Below, in pieces: positions 21,818 to 29,923 of a stretch of 38,561 nucleotides of DNA; position 1 is the stretch's first letter, and every line of letters starts with the position of its first letter. The notes beneath the pieces were generated by a model. The model worked only from the letters and a program-made list of their open reading frames with translations, made no database searches and was not told where the DNA came from. The stretch comes from Rickettsiales bacterium (GTDB taxonomy: Bacteria > Pseudomonadota > Alphaproteobacteria > Rs-D84): contig JAIRUP010000004.1 of NCBI GenBank assembly GCA_031254335.1, positions 1-38,561 of the forward strand, read 5' to 3'. Made by a program: the position numbers and the translations under genes.

Positions 21818-22438
21818 TTACTTGAAGGGGCGTTCCTCGCAGGTTTCAAGGCGGACTTGGATTGTCCGGCCGTCGCCCGCTTCCGGATTGCAAACGAAGT
21901 AGCCCGTCGCCCGGCCCTGCGGCGCGCGCGCGCGGATTTTCCTGAACGCGAATTTCAATTCCTGCGGCCTGAACACGCAGCCTATGCTTATGCCCGCGTT
22001 ATCGTCCCAGCCGAATGTGCTTGACGGCGAAACCCATGTGAATGTCTTCGCCACTTCGCCGATGCAGGGGAAGCCGTCCAGAAAGTAAATCTCGACGCCG
22101 GCGTCGCCCATCGATTTGTCCCGTCCGAAGCGGATGTCATAGACCGAATAGCGGGTTCCCAAGAGGGCTTCCCAGTCCGATGTTGTTGAAAAGAGGGGAG
22201 TCGCGCGCGGAAGCTCTGCCGATAGCGAAGGTTGTATTGCGATAAACGCAAAGACAAAAAATACAAACGCAATGTTTCGTTTTCGGATTAAATCGCCGAA
22301 TGACACTTCGGAAAACCAACGCGCCGCGGCGGCACGACAGGCCAGCGGCGGTCGGTTTTCCTTGGTCCTCGGACGATTTCCTCTCGAAAACGCGATTGCG
22401 TTAAGTATTTTTTGGAACTTATCGATAATTATTCTCAT
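21818..22438 (-). CDS. Unknown exported protein with a repeat-derived N-terminus
   Basis: I do not recognise the mature protein (about 130 aa: LFSTTSDWEALLGTRYSVYD, FLDGFPCIGEVAKTFTW, IRARAPQGRATGYFVCNPEA). Two of its Cys may pair. The export signal is IRKRNIAFVFFVFAFIAIQP then SLSA. Its hydrophobic core FVFFV is the minus-strand translation of the left end of a type A element (22253-22415). Two starts are possible. The ATG at 22438, 4 nt after the previous gene's stop, reads through the whole element and gives a 74-residue leader. A GTG at 22306, still inside the element, gives a more normal 30-residue signal. I list the longer form and consider the shorter equally likely. Confidence 0.65.
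   Translation of the reverse strand: MRIIIDKFQKILNAIAFSRGNRPRTKENRPPLACRAAAARWFSEVSFGDLIRKRNIAFVFFVFAFIAIQPSLSAELPRATPLFSTTSDWEALLGTRYSVYDIRFGRDKSMGDAGVEIYFLDGFPCIGEVAKTFTWVSPSSTFGWDDNAGISIGCVFRPQELKFAFRKIRARAPQGRATGYFVCNPEAGDGRTIQVRLETCEERPFK
22253..22415 (+). repeat. Type A element, full length, encoding an export signal on the minus strand
   Basis: GACAAAAAATAC at the left end. The outer stem is ACGCAAT (22267-22273) with ATTGCGT (22395-22401). The inner stem GGAAAACC/GGTTTTCC carries CGCCGCGGCGG between. The frame used by the exported protein is free of stops across the copy. Confidence 0.92.
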
Positions 22439-22442
22439 ATAA

Positions 22443-22925
22443 TCAGTCCTCGTCCGACAATTCAAGGCGGATGGTTTTAGGGTTCTGGACATTATATTCT
22501 ATTTTTTCCGAAAACTCAACAGATTCCCCGCCAAGGAGCTGGGGGCTTGGAACCGTGAAAAGAATCCTTTCCGAAGTTCCGTCCGCGCCCGACACAACCG
22601 CCGCGATTTTCGGAACGCGCCTTAGCGAATCGGTTTGATTGAGGACGCGCCCGTCGACCGTTATACAGCCCGCCCCCATGCGCGCGCTTTCCATCGCAAC
22701 CCGCATCGGTTCCGGCGCGCCGCTTTCTTCCATATACCAAAACGCGGCCGCCGACGCGAACACCAGCAGCAAAAACAGCGCGAGCGCGATTATGAATTTT
22801 TTGGCCGCAGAGGCTTCCCGCCCGCCCGCCGTCCAGACATTCCCGCACGCAACGCACCGGACGCTTTGCGATTTCGGCTTTTTCACATCATAAGAAACCC
22901 CGCAGACGGAGCATTGCGAAATCAT
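22443..22925 (-). CDS. MJ0042-type zinc-ribbon membrane protein
   Basis: A 160-aa protein with an N-terminal zinc ribbon (CSVCGVSYDVKKPKSQSVRC followed by VACGNVW), a single transmembrane helix (about residues 43-66, KKFIIALALFLLLVFASAAA) and a periplasmic domain that resembles DUF3426 (ITVDGRVLNQTDSLRRVPKI, then EFSEKIEYNVQNPKTIRLEL). Such proteins are common and poorly understood in Alphaproteobacteria. The ATG overlaps the surA stop (ATGA), which indicates translational coupling within the lptF-lptD-surA unit. Confidence 0.85.
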   Translation of the reverse strand: MISQCSVCGVSYDVKKPKSQSVRCVACGNVWTAGGREASAAKKFIIALALFLLLVFASAAAFWYMEESGAPEPMRVAMESARMGAGCITVDGRVLNQTDSLRRVPKIAAVVSGADGTSERILFTVPSPQLLGGESVEFSEKIEYNVQNPKTIRLELSDED

Positions 22926-23845
22926 TGGTCCAAAGCCTTTTTATATTTCTTGTCTATGATTCCGACGACCGCGCGGCGGCGCGCGGATTTAAGCTGCTGG
23001 TCCGCGTCGAAAAGCGCGCGCTTGAATATGACCTGGTTCTCGGCGTAGCCGCGGGCTTTCTCGTATTCGCCCTTGTCCTTTTCGCGCTTGCACACCATGA
23101 AGCGGCGGCCGTCCGGCATTTTCGACCATTCGTTCACGGGCAGGCCTGCCACGGCCATGCGGACATCCGGTTCGAGTTCCTGCTCATAGACCGTAATCTT
23201 TGCAGGGGAATCCTTGCACGAGCCGTCCGTTATAAGCGTGATTTTGACAGGCAGGCCGTGCGCCGCCGATATTCCTTCCAGCTCGCGCTCGATGTCCGCC
23301 TTGGACACCGACACCTGCGGCGCATAGACTTGGAACACCGTTTTCTGCCACGCCAGATTCGCCGCGCTGGCCAGGTTCAGCTGGTCCTCGTCCCCGGACG
23401 CGGATTTCAGGAAGCCCGGGCTTTTCCCCATCTGCCGCTCCAACGATTTTATATTCTCTTCGATTTCCGCCTTGCTTGGCGTTATCTTGAACTGCGCCGC
23501 GTATTCCAATTTCGCCAAGTCGTCCATGATGTTCGACAGCGCGCGGATGTCCATGTCCCGCTCGGGCTGATTCTGCAAACGCATAAGGGCCATGCGCGAG
23601 TTTATGTCCACATCCGTTATAGGCACCGAATTCATCGTCGCGATTACGCGCGCCGCGCGTGCCGGGATATTATGACAAAAAATACAAGCGAATATCGCAA
23701 TCGCCGCGACAAATCGTCCACTACCGGCGGAAAACCGACGCGCCGCGGCGGCCGCGCAGGCCAGACGGCGGTCGGTTTTCCTTGGTATTGGACGATTCCT
23801 CATCGGCTTTGATTCGCTAGTATTTTTTGAGTTCATTAAAAACAT
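22922..23845 (-). CDS. surA: SurA-like periplasmic chaperone with a repeat-derived signal peptide
   Basis: SurA escorts outer-membrane proteins through the periplasm, and its place directly after lptD matches the classical lptD-surA order. The 307-aa frame contains the SurA N-terminal domain (VIATMNSVPITDVDINSRMA, then MDDLAKLEYAAQFKITPSKA and IEENIKSLERQMG) and one short, poorly conserved PPIase-like segment. The start ATG overlaps the lptD stop (TGATG). Residues about 5-58 are the antisense translation of a complete type A element. The hydrophobic core VAAIAIFACIFCHNIPARA, with the cleavage site at about residue 64, ends with bases of the element's GACAAAAAAT end. The n-region is therefore unusually long and basic. 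Confidence 0.82.
   Translation of the reverse strand: MFLMNSKNTSESKPMRNRPIPRKTDRRLACAAAAARRFSAGSGRFVAAIAIFACIFCHNIPARAARVIATMNSVPITDVDINSRMALMRLQNQPERDMDIRALSNIMDDLAKLEYAAQFKITPSKAEIEENIKSLERQMGKSPGFLKSASGDEDQLNLASAANLAWQKTVFQVYAPQVSVSKADIERELEGISAAHGLPVKITLITDGSCKDSPAKITVYEQELEPDVRMAVAGLPVNEWSKMPDGRRFMVCKREKDKGEYEKARGYAENQVIFKRALFDADQQLKSARRRAVVGIIDKKYKKALDQ
23674..23831 (+). repeat. Type A element, full length, within the surA signal region
   Basis: The left end TGACAAAAAATAC is antisense to the signal core. The outer stem is AGCGAAT (23687-23693) with ATTCGCT (23812-23818), and the inner stem GGAAAACCGAC with GTCGGTTTTCC. There are no stops in the surA frame. Confidence 0.92.
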
Positions 23846-25866
23846 CACTGGCCCTGCATTTTGAGGTTGAACTGGATTCGATAAGATGTCGCGCCAGTCG
23901 GTATGCCCGTAAGGCTTTCCGACCGGTCCTCGCGGTATCCCAAATTGATGGAATAGCACGGGTGGTCGTATAGTATGCCGATATTCCGGGTTTGCAATCT
24001 GCTTTCCGTCATATTATAGGTTATTCTATAATCCACGCGCAACCTTTCCGTGATTCCGATTCCGAACCCTCCGATTATCTCGTCGAACTTGTTTTCGAGC
24101 ATGACCTTCTCGTCGAACTGGACCGCGTGCATGAAGCCGAAATTCACATAGTCCTTCCCGCCGATTCGCACATCGCTTTCAAGGTGCTTCACGCTCGCGT
24201 TGTCCCTGTCCATGCGGAACCTGTTGGAAAACGCCAGCCAATCGCTTGCGCGGATTTTAAGCCGCCCCACAAAATCCGAGCCGCCGAGCCTGAAACCAGA
24301 ATTCGGGTCCAGATTCTGCGGCGCATAGAAGTCATAGCTTTGGCCCGCGAAGGCCTCGACCCCGCGGCCGGCGTCGTCGAACGCCGACCATTCCGCGCCG
24401 TAGTCCGCGAAACTTCCGTCGTTCCAAAGGTCATAGCCCGAATAGCGGTTGTCCGCGAACACCGAAGCGTCCGTGAACAACGAACCGCTGGAATCCTGGT
24501 TTATGAAATTAATCGCCCTGGTATGGTCTATGAACACCATGCGCGCCTTGGGCTCGAATATTTGCGTCATGCCTTTGTCCCTTTTGACCAGCGGCCACGA
24601 CAGAGCCGCGCTTGCGCTGGGCAAAAACCGCGTTTTCATCCCCGTGAAATCCGTTTGGCCCGTCAAGAGATTCGCGTTTTGGAACTGATACACATCGTAT
24701 CTCGCGCCCGCGCTTAATTCCACCTTCTGGCCCCACAGGATTATGAAGGGATAGGTATATTTCGCGTCCCCGACCAGGCGCGTCGTATTCGCGCTTTCGC
24801 TGTTGCCGGACAAGTTCATGAAGTCCGTTTTCAGATTCAGATACGAATTCCCGATTATGGGGCCCGTTTGCACCGCCCCGGACACGCGCGGCAATATGTC
24901 GCCGTTGCTTTGCCGCTCGTTCCCCTTGTTCTGGCGAAGTTCCTGGAACGAGCGCGCCTCGGTCTTCACATATCCGCTTTCCCCGAACGCCGTCAATTTC
25001 GCCGATGTCGCAAGATAGGGCTGCGCGTCGTAGAATTCATATTCTTTAAGATACAATTTGTCCGATGTCCTGTTCACATCCGCTTCAAGGAGCGCATGGC
25101 TTCCAAGCTCCATCCGGTCCTTGTTGAACACATGCCATCTGTCCCGGCCCGCCTTGTTCCGCGTATAGGAGCCCGTCGTCTTGAATTCCGAATAATCGAG
25201 ATTCAGCCTGTGCTCGGCTTTCAAGAACGGGTTCTCGCGCGACAAATATGTCGGCGACAGGGTCAAATCATGATAATCCGAAAACGCGATATAAAGCGGG
25301 ATGCCCGCAAGAGTGCCGAAATTGCTCGTCGCGCCGACATAGGGCATCAGAAGGCCGCTTCGCCTTTTGACCGTCGGGTCCGGGTTCGAAAAATACGGAA
25401 GCCACACGACCGGCAGCCCGCGCCAATACAAGACCGACGAATAAAAATGCATGTTCCTGTTCTCGCGGTCGTGGAGCATTTTCGCCGAATGGAACTCCCA
25501 CGCGTTGCCGCCCATGTCGCAGCCCCAGCACGCCGTGAATGTCATGTCGAACGCCTTGGTCAATTCCGCAGTGGAGACTATTTCACGCGCCGTGATTTGC
25601 ACGCGCGGGCTTAAAAATATCTCGCCCCTTTGCACGGTGATTTCGCCGGACGGCTTGGACAGCGACATGAAGTCCGAATACACCTGTTGTCCGCCCGCGG
25701 TTTTCACGCTCGCGTTGCCTTTGCCCCGGACGCTGCCGGTGCGGGCGTCGAAGTATATCTCGTCCGCATAGATGTCCTTGGGTTGGTCCGATAAAGGGGC
25801 GGCGAAGGAAGAAGGAAGAAGGAAGAAGCAGGAAGCTATGATGGACGACAATATTTTCTTAGGCAT
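23845..25866 (-). CDS. lptD: LPS-assembly protein LptD
   Basis: LptD is the outer-membrane beta-barrel that inserts lipopolysaccharide into the outer leaflet. The 673-aa protein starts at the ATG overlapping the lptF stop by 8 bp. After the signal peptide an OstA-like jellyroll segment follows (DIYADEIYFDARTGSVRGKG, EGEI-type features to about residue 120), with two Cys in TACWGCDMGG. The large barrel contains the typical LPVVWLPYFSNPDP and KRRSGLLMPYVG motifs and ends SYRIQFNLKMQ. Residues 10-21 of the signal (IASCFFLLPSSF) are the antisense translation of a type D purine tract. It lies between lptF and surA in one unit. Confidence 0.95.
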   Translation of the reverse strand: MPKKILSSIIASCFFLLPSSFAAPLSDQPKDIYADEIYFDARTGSVRGKGNASVKTAGGQQVYSDFMSLSKPSGEITVQRGEIFLSPRVQITAREIVSTAELTKAFDMTFTACWGCDMGGNAWEFHSAKMLHDRENRNMHFYSSVLYWRGLPVVWLPYFSNPDPTVKRRSGLLMPYVGATSNFGTLAGIPLYIAFSDYHDLTLSPTYLSRENPFLKAEHRLNLDYSEFKTTGSYTRNKAGRDRWHVFNKDRMELGSHALLEADVNRTSDKLYLKEYEFYDAQPYLATSAKLTAFGESGYVKTEARSFQELRQNKGNERQSNGDILPRVSGAVQTGPIIGNSYLNLKTDFMNLSGNSESANTTRLVGDAKYTYPFIILWGQKVELSAGARYDVYQFQNANLLTGQTDFTGMKTRFLPSASAALSWPLVKRDKGMTQIFEPKARMVFIDHTRAINFINQDSSGSLFTDASVFADNRYSGYDLWNDGSFADYGAEWSAFDDAGRGVEAFAGQSYDFYAPQNLDPNSGFRLGGSDFVGRLKIRASDWLAFSNRFRMDRDNASVKHLESDVRIGGKDYVNFGFMHAVQFDEKVMLENKFDEIIGGFGIGITERLRVDYRITYNMTESRLQTRNIGILYDHPCYSINLGYREDRSESLTGIPTGATSYRIQFNLKMQGQ
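25803..25838. repeat. Type D purine tract encoding the LptD signal core on the minus strand
   Basis: GAAGGAAGAAGGAAGAAGGA and following units. The complementary strand reads TTCTTCCTTC, giving FFLLPSSF in the lptD frame. Confidence 0.85.
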
Positions 25867-26929
25867 GGCGCAGGCCCCGCTGCAAGGCGACCGACAAAAG
25901 CAGGAGCGCCGCGACCAGCGCGCCGCCGAAAACATATATGCCGCCCATATTGCCGCCGCTTGAATTTATAACCCCCATGAACAGCGACTGCGACACGACG
26001 AGGCCCGCGATGGCGACAGGCACGCTTAACGAGGCCGCGCGGCGCAAGGTGCTTGTGCGCAGTAAGGAAACCAACGCAATCATGGCCAGCAGGATATTCA
26101 TAAGCGGGCTTAGAAACCGGTTCCCGATTTCCGACACAAAGTCGGACCGCGACTTTTTGGGCAGCTTCCTTATGTCCATGCGGACAAGGTCCGCGGTTCC
26201 GACCTGGCGCATTTTTATGCGGCCCCCGTCTTCCGGCTCGCGCAGGTTCATATCCATATCAAGACTCTCGAAGCTGCCCGTCGCAAGGTTCCCCGTCTTC
26301 ATTTGGACCGTGCCGGATTTCGTGAGCAGACTCAGCCCCCTTTGGGTTTTGACTATGCGGCCCTGCGCCGCCATAACCATCATATCCCCCGCGTTCCTTG
26401 TATCCGAAATAACCAGGTTTTCCAGGTTGTCCCCGCGCGCTTTCTCCACAAACACAACCAGCCCGGGGCTTAGCTGGGTCCAGGTCGAATCCTGGATTTT
26501 CATATTCGCAAGGCCATAGCGCAAATCCCACTGCTTGTCGTAAAAACGCTTTTGGCTGTCCGGGATTATGAAAAGCGTCAGCGCGTAATGAAACACCATG
26601 ACAAGCACGGCCAATCTCAGCGCGGGGACCGCTATCTGCCCAGGGGATAAACCCGCGGACATCATGACCGGTATTTCATGGTCCGCTATCATTTGATTAT
26701 ACACGAAGACGACCGATATGAACACCACATACGGCAATATTATCGATATTATGAACGGAAACATCAGAAGCGTCATTCCGATAAACGCGCCGACGCCCGC
26801 GCCGTATTGGACTATATATCTTAAAAGCGCGAGGATTTGCGTCATCCAGGCCAGTCCGGCAAGGATTATGCACAGCATGACGAACAGGGCCAAAAGCCGC
26901 TTCGCGAAATATCGGTTCAGAATTTTCAT
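25859..26929 (-). CDS. lptF: LptF/LptG family LPS-export permease (LptF-like)
   Basis: LptF and LptG form the inner-membrane part of the LPS export ABC transporter. The 356-aa protein has three N-terminal transmembrane helices (ALFVMLCIILAGLAWMTQIL, GMTLLMFPFIISIILPYVVF and so on), a periplasmic beta-jellyroll (about residues 125-260) and three C-terminal helices. The ADHEIPVMMSAGLSPGQIAV motif after helix 2 is closer to LptF than LptG. Only one permease gene is present here; the partner must be elsewhere. I chose the ATG at 26929 because a TATAAT box lies 9 nt upstream; an ATG at 26950 is open but would precede the predicted transcription start. It is divergent from xseB. Confidence 0.88.
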   Translation of the reverse strand: MKILNRYFAKRLLALFVMLCIILAGLAWMTQILALLRYIVQYGAGVGAFIGMTLLMFPFIISIILPYVVFISVVFVYNQMIADHEIPVMMSAGLSPGQIAVPALRLAVLVMVFHYALTLFIIPDSQKRFYDKQWDLRYGLANMKIQDSTWTQLSPGLVVFVEKARGDNLENLVISDTRNAGDMMVMAAQGRIVKTQRGLSLLTKSGTVQMKTGNLATGSFESLDMDMNLREPEDGGRIKMRQVGTADLVRMDIRKLPKKSRSDFVSEIGNRFLSPLMNILLAMIALVSLLRTSTLRRAASLSVPVAIAGLVVSQSLFMGVINSSGGNMGGIYVFGGALVAALLLLSVALQRGLRHA

Positions 26930-26938
26930 AGTGCTTGA

Positions 26939-26967
26939 ATTATATTTCATGATATTGTAAAAGTAAA
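26939..26967 (-). promoter_or_regulatory. Promoter of the lptF-lptD-surA unit
   Basis: On the minus strand TTTACT (26967-26962), 17 bp, TATAAT (26944-26939), with the ATG only 9 nt beyond. This leaves almost no leader. Confidence 0.55.
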
Positions 26968-26988
26968 GTGCAAAGGAAGGGGAAGGTT

Positions 26989-27207
26989 ATGGAAAAGATT
27001 AAGGAAATGAATTTCGAGCAGGCTTTCAAGGCCTTGGAAGAAATCGTAAAAAAGATGGAGGCCGGGCAGGTCAGTCTTGAAGAGTCGGTCGCGGCATACG
27101 AAACCGGCGTCGCCCTTAAAAAACGGTGCATGGAGCTTCTGGCCGCCGCGGAGATGCGCATCGAGAAAATCAAGCCCGACGGAAGCACGGAGAAATTCAC
27201 CGAATGA
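26989..27207 (+). CDS. xseB: Exodeoxyribonuclease VII small subunit XseB
   Basis: XseB partners XseA to degrade single-stranded DNA. The 72-aa protein matches the family: FEQAFKALEEIVKKMEAGQV, SLEESVAAYETGVALKKRCM and the C-terminal helix with EMRIEKIK. GGAAGGGGAAGG lies just before the ATG at 26989; an upstream ATG (26968) has no ribosome site. The stop TGA is followed at once by a short type A element whose first bases include the stop codon. xseA is not in the window. It is codirectional with mutS. Confidence 0.95.
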   Translation: MEKIKEMNFEQAFKALEEIVKKMEAGQVSLEESVAAYETGVALKKRCMELLAAAEMRIEKIKPDGSTEKFTE

Positions 27208-27265
27208 CAAAAAATCCAATCGCGATTTTCCCTCGAAAACGCGATTGCGCTAATGATTTTTTGGA
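27206..27265 (+). repeat. Type A element, short form, at the xseB stop codon
   Basis: TGACAAAAAAT holds the stop. The outer stem CAATCGCG (27217-27224) pairs with CGCGATTG (27240-27247), followed by GATTTTTTGG. The inner hairpin is absent. Confidence 0.9.
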
Positions 27266-27291
27266 ACTTAATAAGAAAGATAAAATAAAAA

Positions 27292-29757
27292 ATGGCGACG
27301 AAAGAGAAAGAACTTAGTCCGGTTATGCAGCAGTATGTGTCCATGAAGCACCAGGTGCCGGACGCGCTGCTTCTGTTCCGCCTGGGGGATTTCTTCGAGG
27401 CCTTCTTCAACGACGCCAAAATCATATCCAAGGCCCTTGACCTTGTCCTTACAAAACGCGGAAAGGACGGTGAGGGCGACGGGATTCCGATGTGCGGAAT
27501 TCCATACCACGCAATAGACAGCTATATGGGCAAACTCGTCAAAGCCGGCTTCCGCGTCGCGTTGGCCGAGCAGATGGAGACGCCGGATGCCGCCAAGTCC
27601 CGCGGCGCGAAACAGATTAGGCGCGAGGTCGTTCGGGTCGTAACCCCCGGAACCCTTACCGACGACGCGCTACTTTCCGCCGGCAGGCCGAATATGTTAT
27701 TGGCGATTGTGAAAGACCACCCCTCCACAGGAGGGGAACTTAGATGGTGTTTGGCGGCGTGCGATATTTCCACCGGAGAATTTTTAACCGGTTTCGCCAG
27801 CTTCGACATCCACGATGTCATAGCCCGCATAAATCCCGCCGAAGCCATCATGCCCGAAGAGCTTTCCGAAGACACGGACGCGCTTCGCATAAAAAAATCG
27901 TGGACCCTTCATTTCATTCATAAAAACATCGCCGACCGCTCGGACGCGGATGAAATCAAAGACAGGATTTTCGGACGCAGCAAAAGCGAAAATCCCGCCG
28001 CACTGCTTCTCGCCATCTATCTCAACCAGACCCAGCGCGGAACGCCCCTTATATTCCAAGCCCCAAAAGGCCTTGACGCCGGGAATGTCATGTCAATCGA
28101 CGCCAGCAGCTTCGAGAGCCTTGAAATAGAAAAGGCCAACCGCGCGGACGGAGCGAGTCTTCTGGACATAATCGACCGGACGCGCACTTCCATGGGCGCG
28201 AGGCGTCTTAAATCATATTTGCGCGAGCTTCCCACCGACAGCGATGAAATCGCCGCAAGGCAGGACACCGTCGGATTCCTTATAAACAACAGGAAGACGG
28301 GCGACGCAATCGCCGCCCTTCTAACCCAGACCCCCGACATGGTCCGAAGCCTTACGCGCCTTGTATCCAACCGCGCCGCGCCCCGCGACCTGACTGCCGC
28401 CCTCGCTTTCGCCCGCGTCGCCGCCGGATTCAAGGCGAACGGTATTCGCATGAATCCGCACATGGCCGAAAAGTTCTCCAAGATGAGCGAATTTTCCGCC
28501 ATCCGGGACACCCTTGAAAGGGCGTTATCCGACGAGCCGCCGACATTCTTCCGCGACGGAGGCGCAATCAAAGCCGGGTATTCCCAGCCGCTGGACCATC
28601 TTCGGAACCTTGGCAAGAACGCCAAGGAAACGATTGCGGGGATGCAGCAAAAGTATGTGGCAAAGACCGGCATAAGCAGCCTTAAAATCAAATTCACCAA
28701 CATGCTTGGATACTTCGTCGAGGTTCCCGCCAAACACGCCGACCAGCTGATGGACAAGGAGTCCGGCTTCATCCACCGCCAGACCATCCTGAACAACATG
28801 CGCTTCACCACGGTCGAATTGTCCGAGCTTGATTCCGAAATAAGGACCGCCGCGGACAAGGCTTTGGCACTTGAACAGGAGCTTGTCCAGGAAATCATAG
28901 AAAAGATTTCCGCCGAAAGCGAGGCCATCCTTACCGCGTCCAACCTGATTGCCGAACTGGACGCGTGGGTTTCCCTTGCCGAGGTCGCCGAGGAATTCCA
29001 TTGGGTTCGCCCGGAAATGGTTTCGGAACCCGTTCTTAAAATATCCGGCGGACGGCATCCCGTCGTCGAAAAAACCATGCGCGCGCGCGCCCTTCAATTC
29101 GTTCCGAACGACTGCGCCCTTGCGGGCGGCGGAAAAGGCATCAATGTCATAACCGGCCCCAATATGGCCGGAAAATCGACCTATCTTCGCCAGAACGCGC
29201 TTATCATAATTCTCGCGCACCTTGGCTCATTCGTCCCCGCGGCCGGCGCGGTCATCGGGGTTTGCGACAAATTATTCTCGCGCGTGGGGGCTTCCGACAA
29301 CCTCGCGCAGGGGCAATCCACATTCATGGTCGAGATGTCCGAGACAGCCAACATCCTGCGCAACGCGACACGGCACAGCTTTATAATCCTGGACGAAATC
29401 GGCCGCGGCACCGCGACCTGGGACGGAATGGCAATCGCCCAGGCCACCCTTGAATTCTTGGACGAGCTCGCCCCGCGCGCGCTTTTCGCGACCCATTATC
29501 ACGAGCTTACCGAACTTAAACTCGAATCGCTGCTGTTTTCCACCATGCAGGTCGTGGAACACAACGGCGAGATTGTCTTCATGTATAAGGTCGCGCCGGA
29601 AAGCGCGGGCAAGTCTTACGGCATTCATGTCGCCAAGCTGGCGGGCATGCCCGCCAAGGTCGTCGCGCGCGCCGAGCAGATTCTTAAAGGTTTGGAAAAC
29701 AAGAATGACAAAAAATCCCAGCTCAGTTTTTCGTTTTCGGACAAAATCACCGAATGA
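27292..29757 (+). CDS. mutS: DNA mismatch repair protein MutS with repeat-derived C-terminus
   Basis: MutS recognises mismatches and starts repair. The 821-aa protein has the mismatch-binding N-terminus with the Phe-Xaa-Glu motif in RLGDFFEAFF (about residue 35), the core and clamp domains, and the ATPase with Walker A GPNMAGKST (about 622) and Walker B region ILDEIGRGTATWDGMAIA. A short hairpin (27717-27740) adds HPSTGGE near residue 145. The last 18 residues, from NDKKSQLSFSFSDKITE, are encoded by a type A element. The translated QLSFSF resembles the QLSLF-like beta-clamp-binding motif that many MutS proteins have at this site, so the element may have supplied a working motif. Confidence 0.95.
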   Translation: MATKEKELSPVMQQYVSMKHQVPDALLLFRLGDFFEAFFNDAKIISKALDLVLTKRGKDGEGDGIPMCGIPYHAIDSYMGKLVKAGFRVALAEQMETPDAAKSRGAKQIRREVVRVVTPGTLTDDALLSAGRPNMLLAIVKDHPSTGGELRWCLAACDISTGEFLTGFASFDIHDVIARINPAEAIMPEELSEDTDALRIKKSWTLHFIHKNIADRSDADEIKDRIFGRSKSENPAALLLAIYLNQTQRGTPLIFQAPKGLDAGNVMSIDASSFESLEIEKANRADGASLLDIIDRTRTSMGARRLKSYLRELPTDSDEIAARQDTVGFLINNRKTGDAIAALLTQTPDMVRSLTRLVSNRAAPRDLTAALAFARVAAGFKANGIRMNPHMAEKFSKMSEFSAIRDTLERALSDEPPTFFRDGGAIKAGYSQPLDHLRNLGKNAKETIAGMQQKYVAKTGISSLKIKFTNMLGYFVEVPAKHADQLMDKESGFIHRQTILNNMRFTTVELSELDSEIRTAADKALALEQELVQEIIEKISAESEAILTASNLIAELDAWVSLAEVAEEFHWVRPEMVSEPVLKISGGRHPVVEKTMRARALQFVPNDCALAGGGKGINVITGPNMAGKSTYLRQNALIIILAHLGSFVPAAGAVIGVCDKLFSRVGASDNLAQGQSTFMVEMSETANILRNATRHSFIILDEIGRGTATWDGMAIAQATLEFLDELAPRALFATHYHELTELKLESLLFSTMQVVEHNGEIVFMYKVAPESAGKSYGIHVAKLAGMPAKVVARAEQILKGLENKNDKKSQLSFSFSDKITE
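27717..27740. repeat. Short C/G hairpin inside mutS
   Basis: CACCCCTCCACAGGAGGGG, a minimal CCCCTCC/GGAGGGG stem, translated in frame. It may be a fragment of the CCCCTCCC half of a type C-like unit (compare 31270-31290). Confidence 0.6.
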
Positions 29758-29867
29758 CGCTTCGGAAAACAGGCCGCCGCAGGAGCGGCAAGCCCAGACG
29801 GCGGCCCGTTTTCCTTGGTCCTCGGCGATTTATCCTCGAAAACGCGACTTCGCCGGGATTTTTCGAG
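29707..29867 (+). repeat. Type A element, full length, overlapping the mutS 3' end
   Basis: It starts 51 bases before the mutS stop (29755-29757). The inner stem GAAAACAGGCCGCC/GGCGGCCCGTTTTC is mostly intact. The outer arms are eroded, possibly because the left arm is now coding. It ends ATTTTTCGAG. Confidence 0.9.
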
Positions 29868-29873
29868 TTTATT

Positions 29874-29906
29874 ACCTGGATGGTCGGGTTAAACCCGACC
29901 ATGACA
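29874..29906. repeat. Type B hairpin before truB
   Basis: CCTGGATGGTCGGGTT/AACCCGACCATGACA, 18 bp before the truB start. Stem GGTCGGGTT pairs with AACCCGACC. Confidence 0.92.
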
Positions 29907-29923
29907 ATTATAAGGGATGACGG

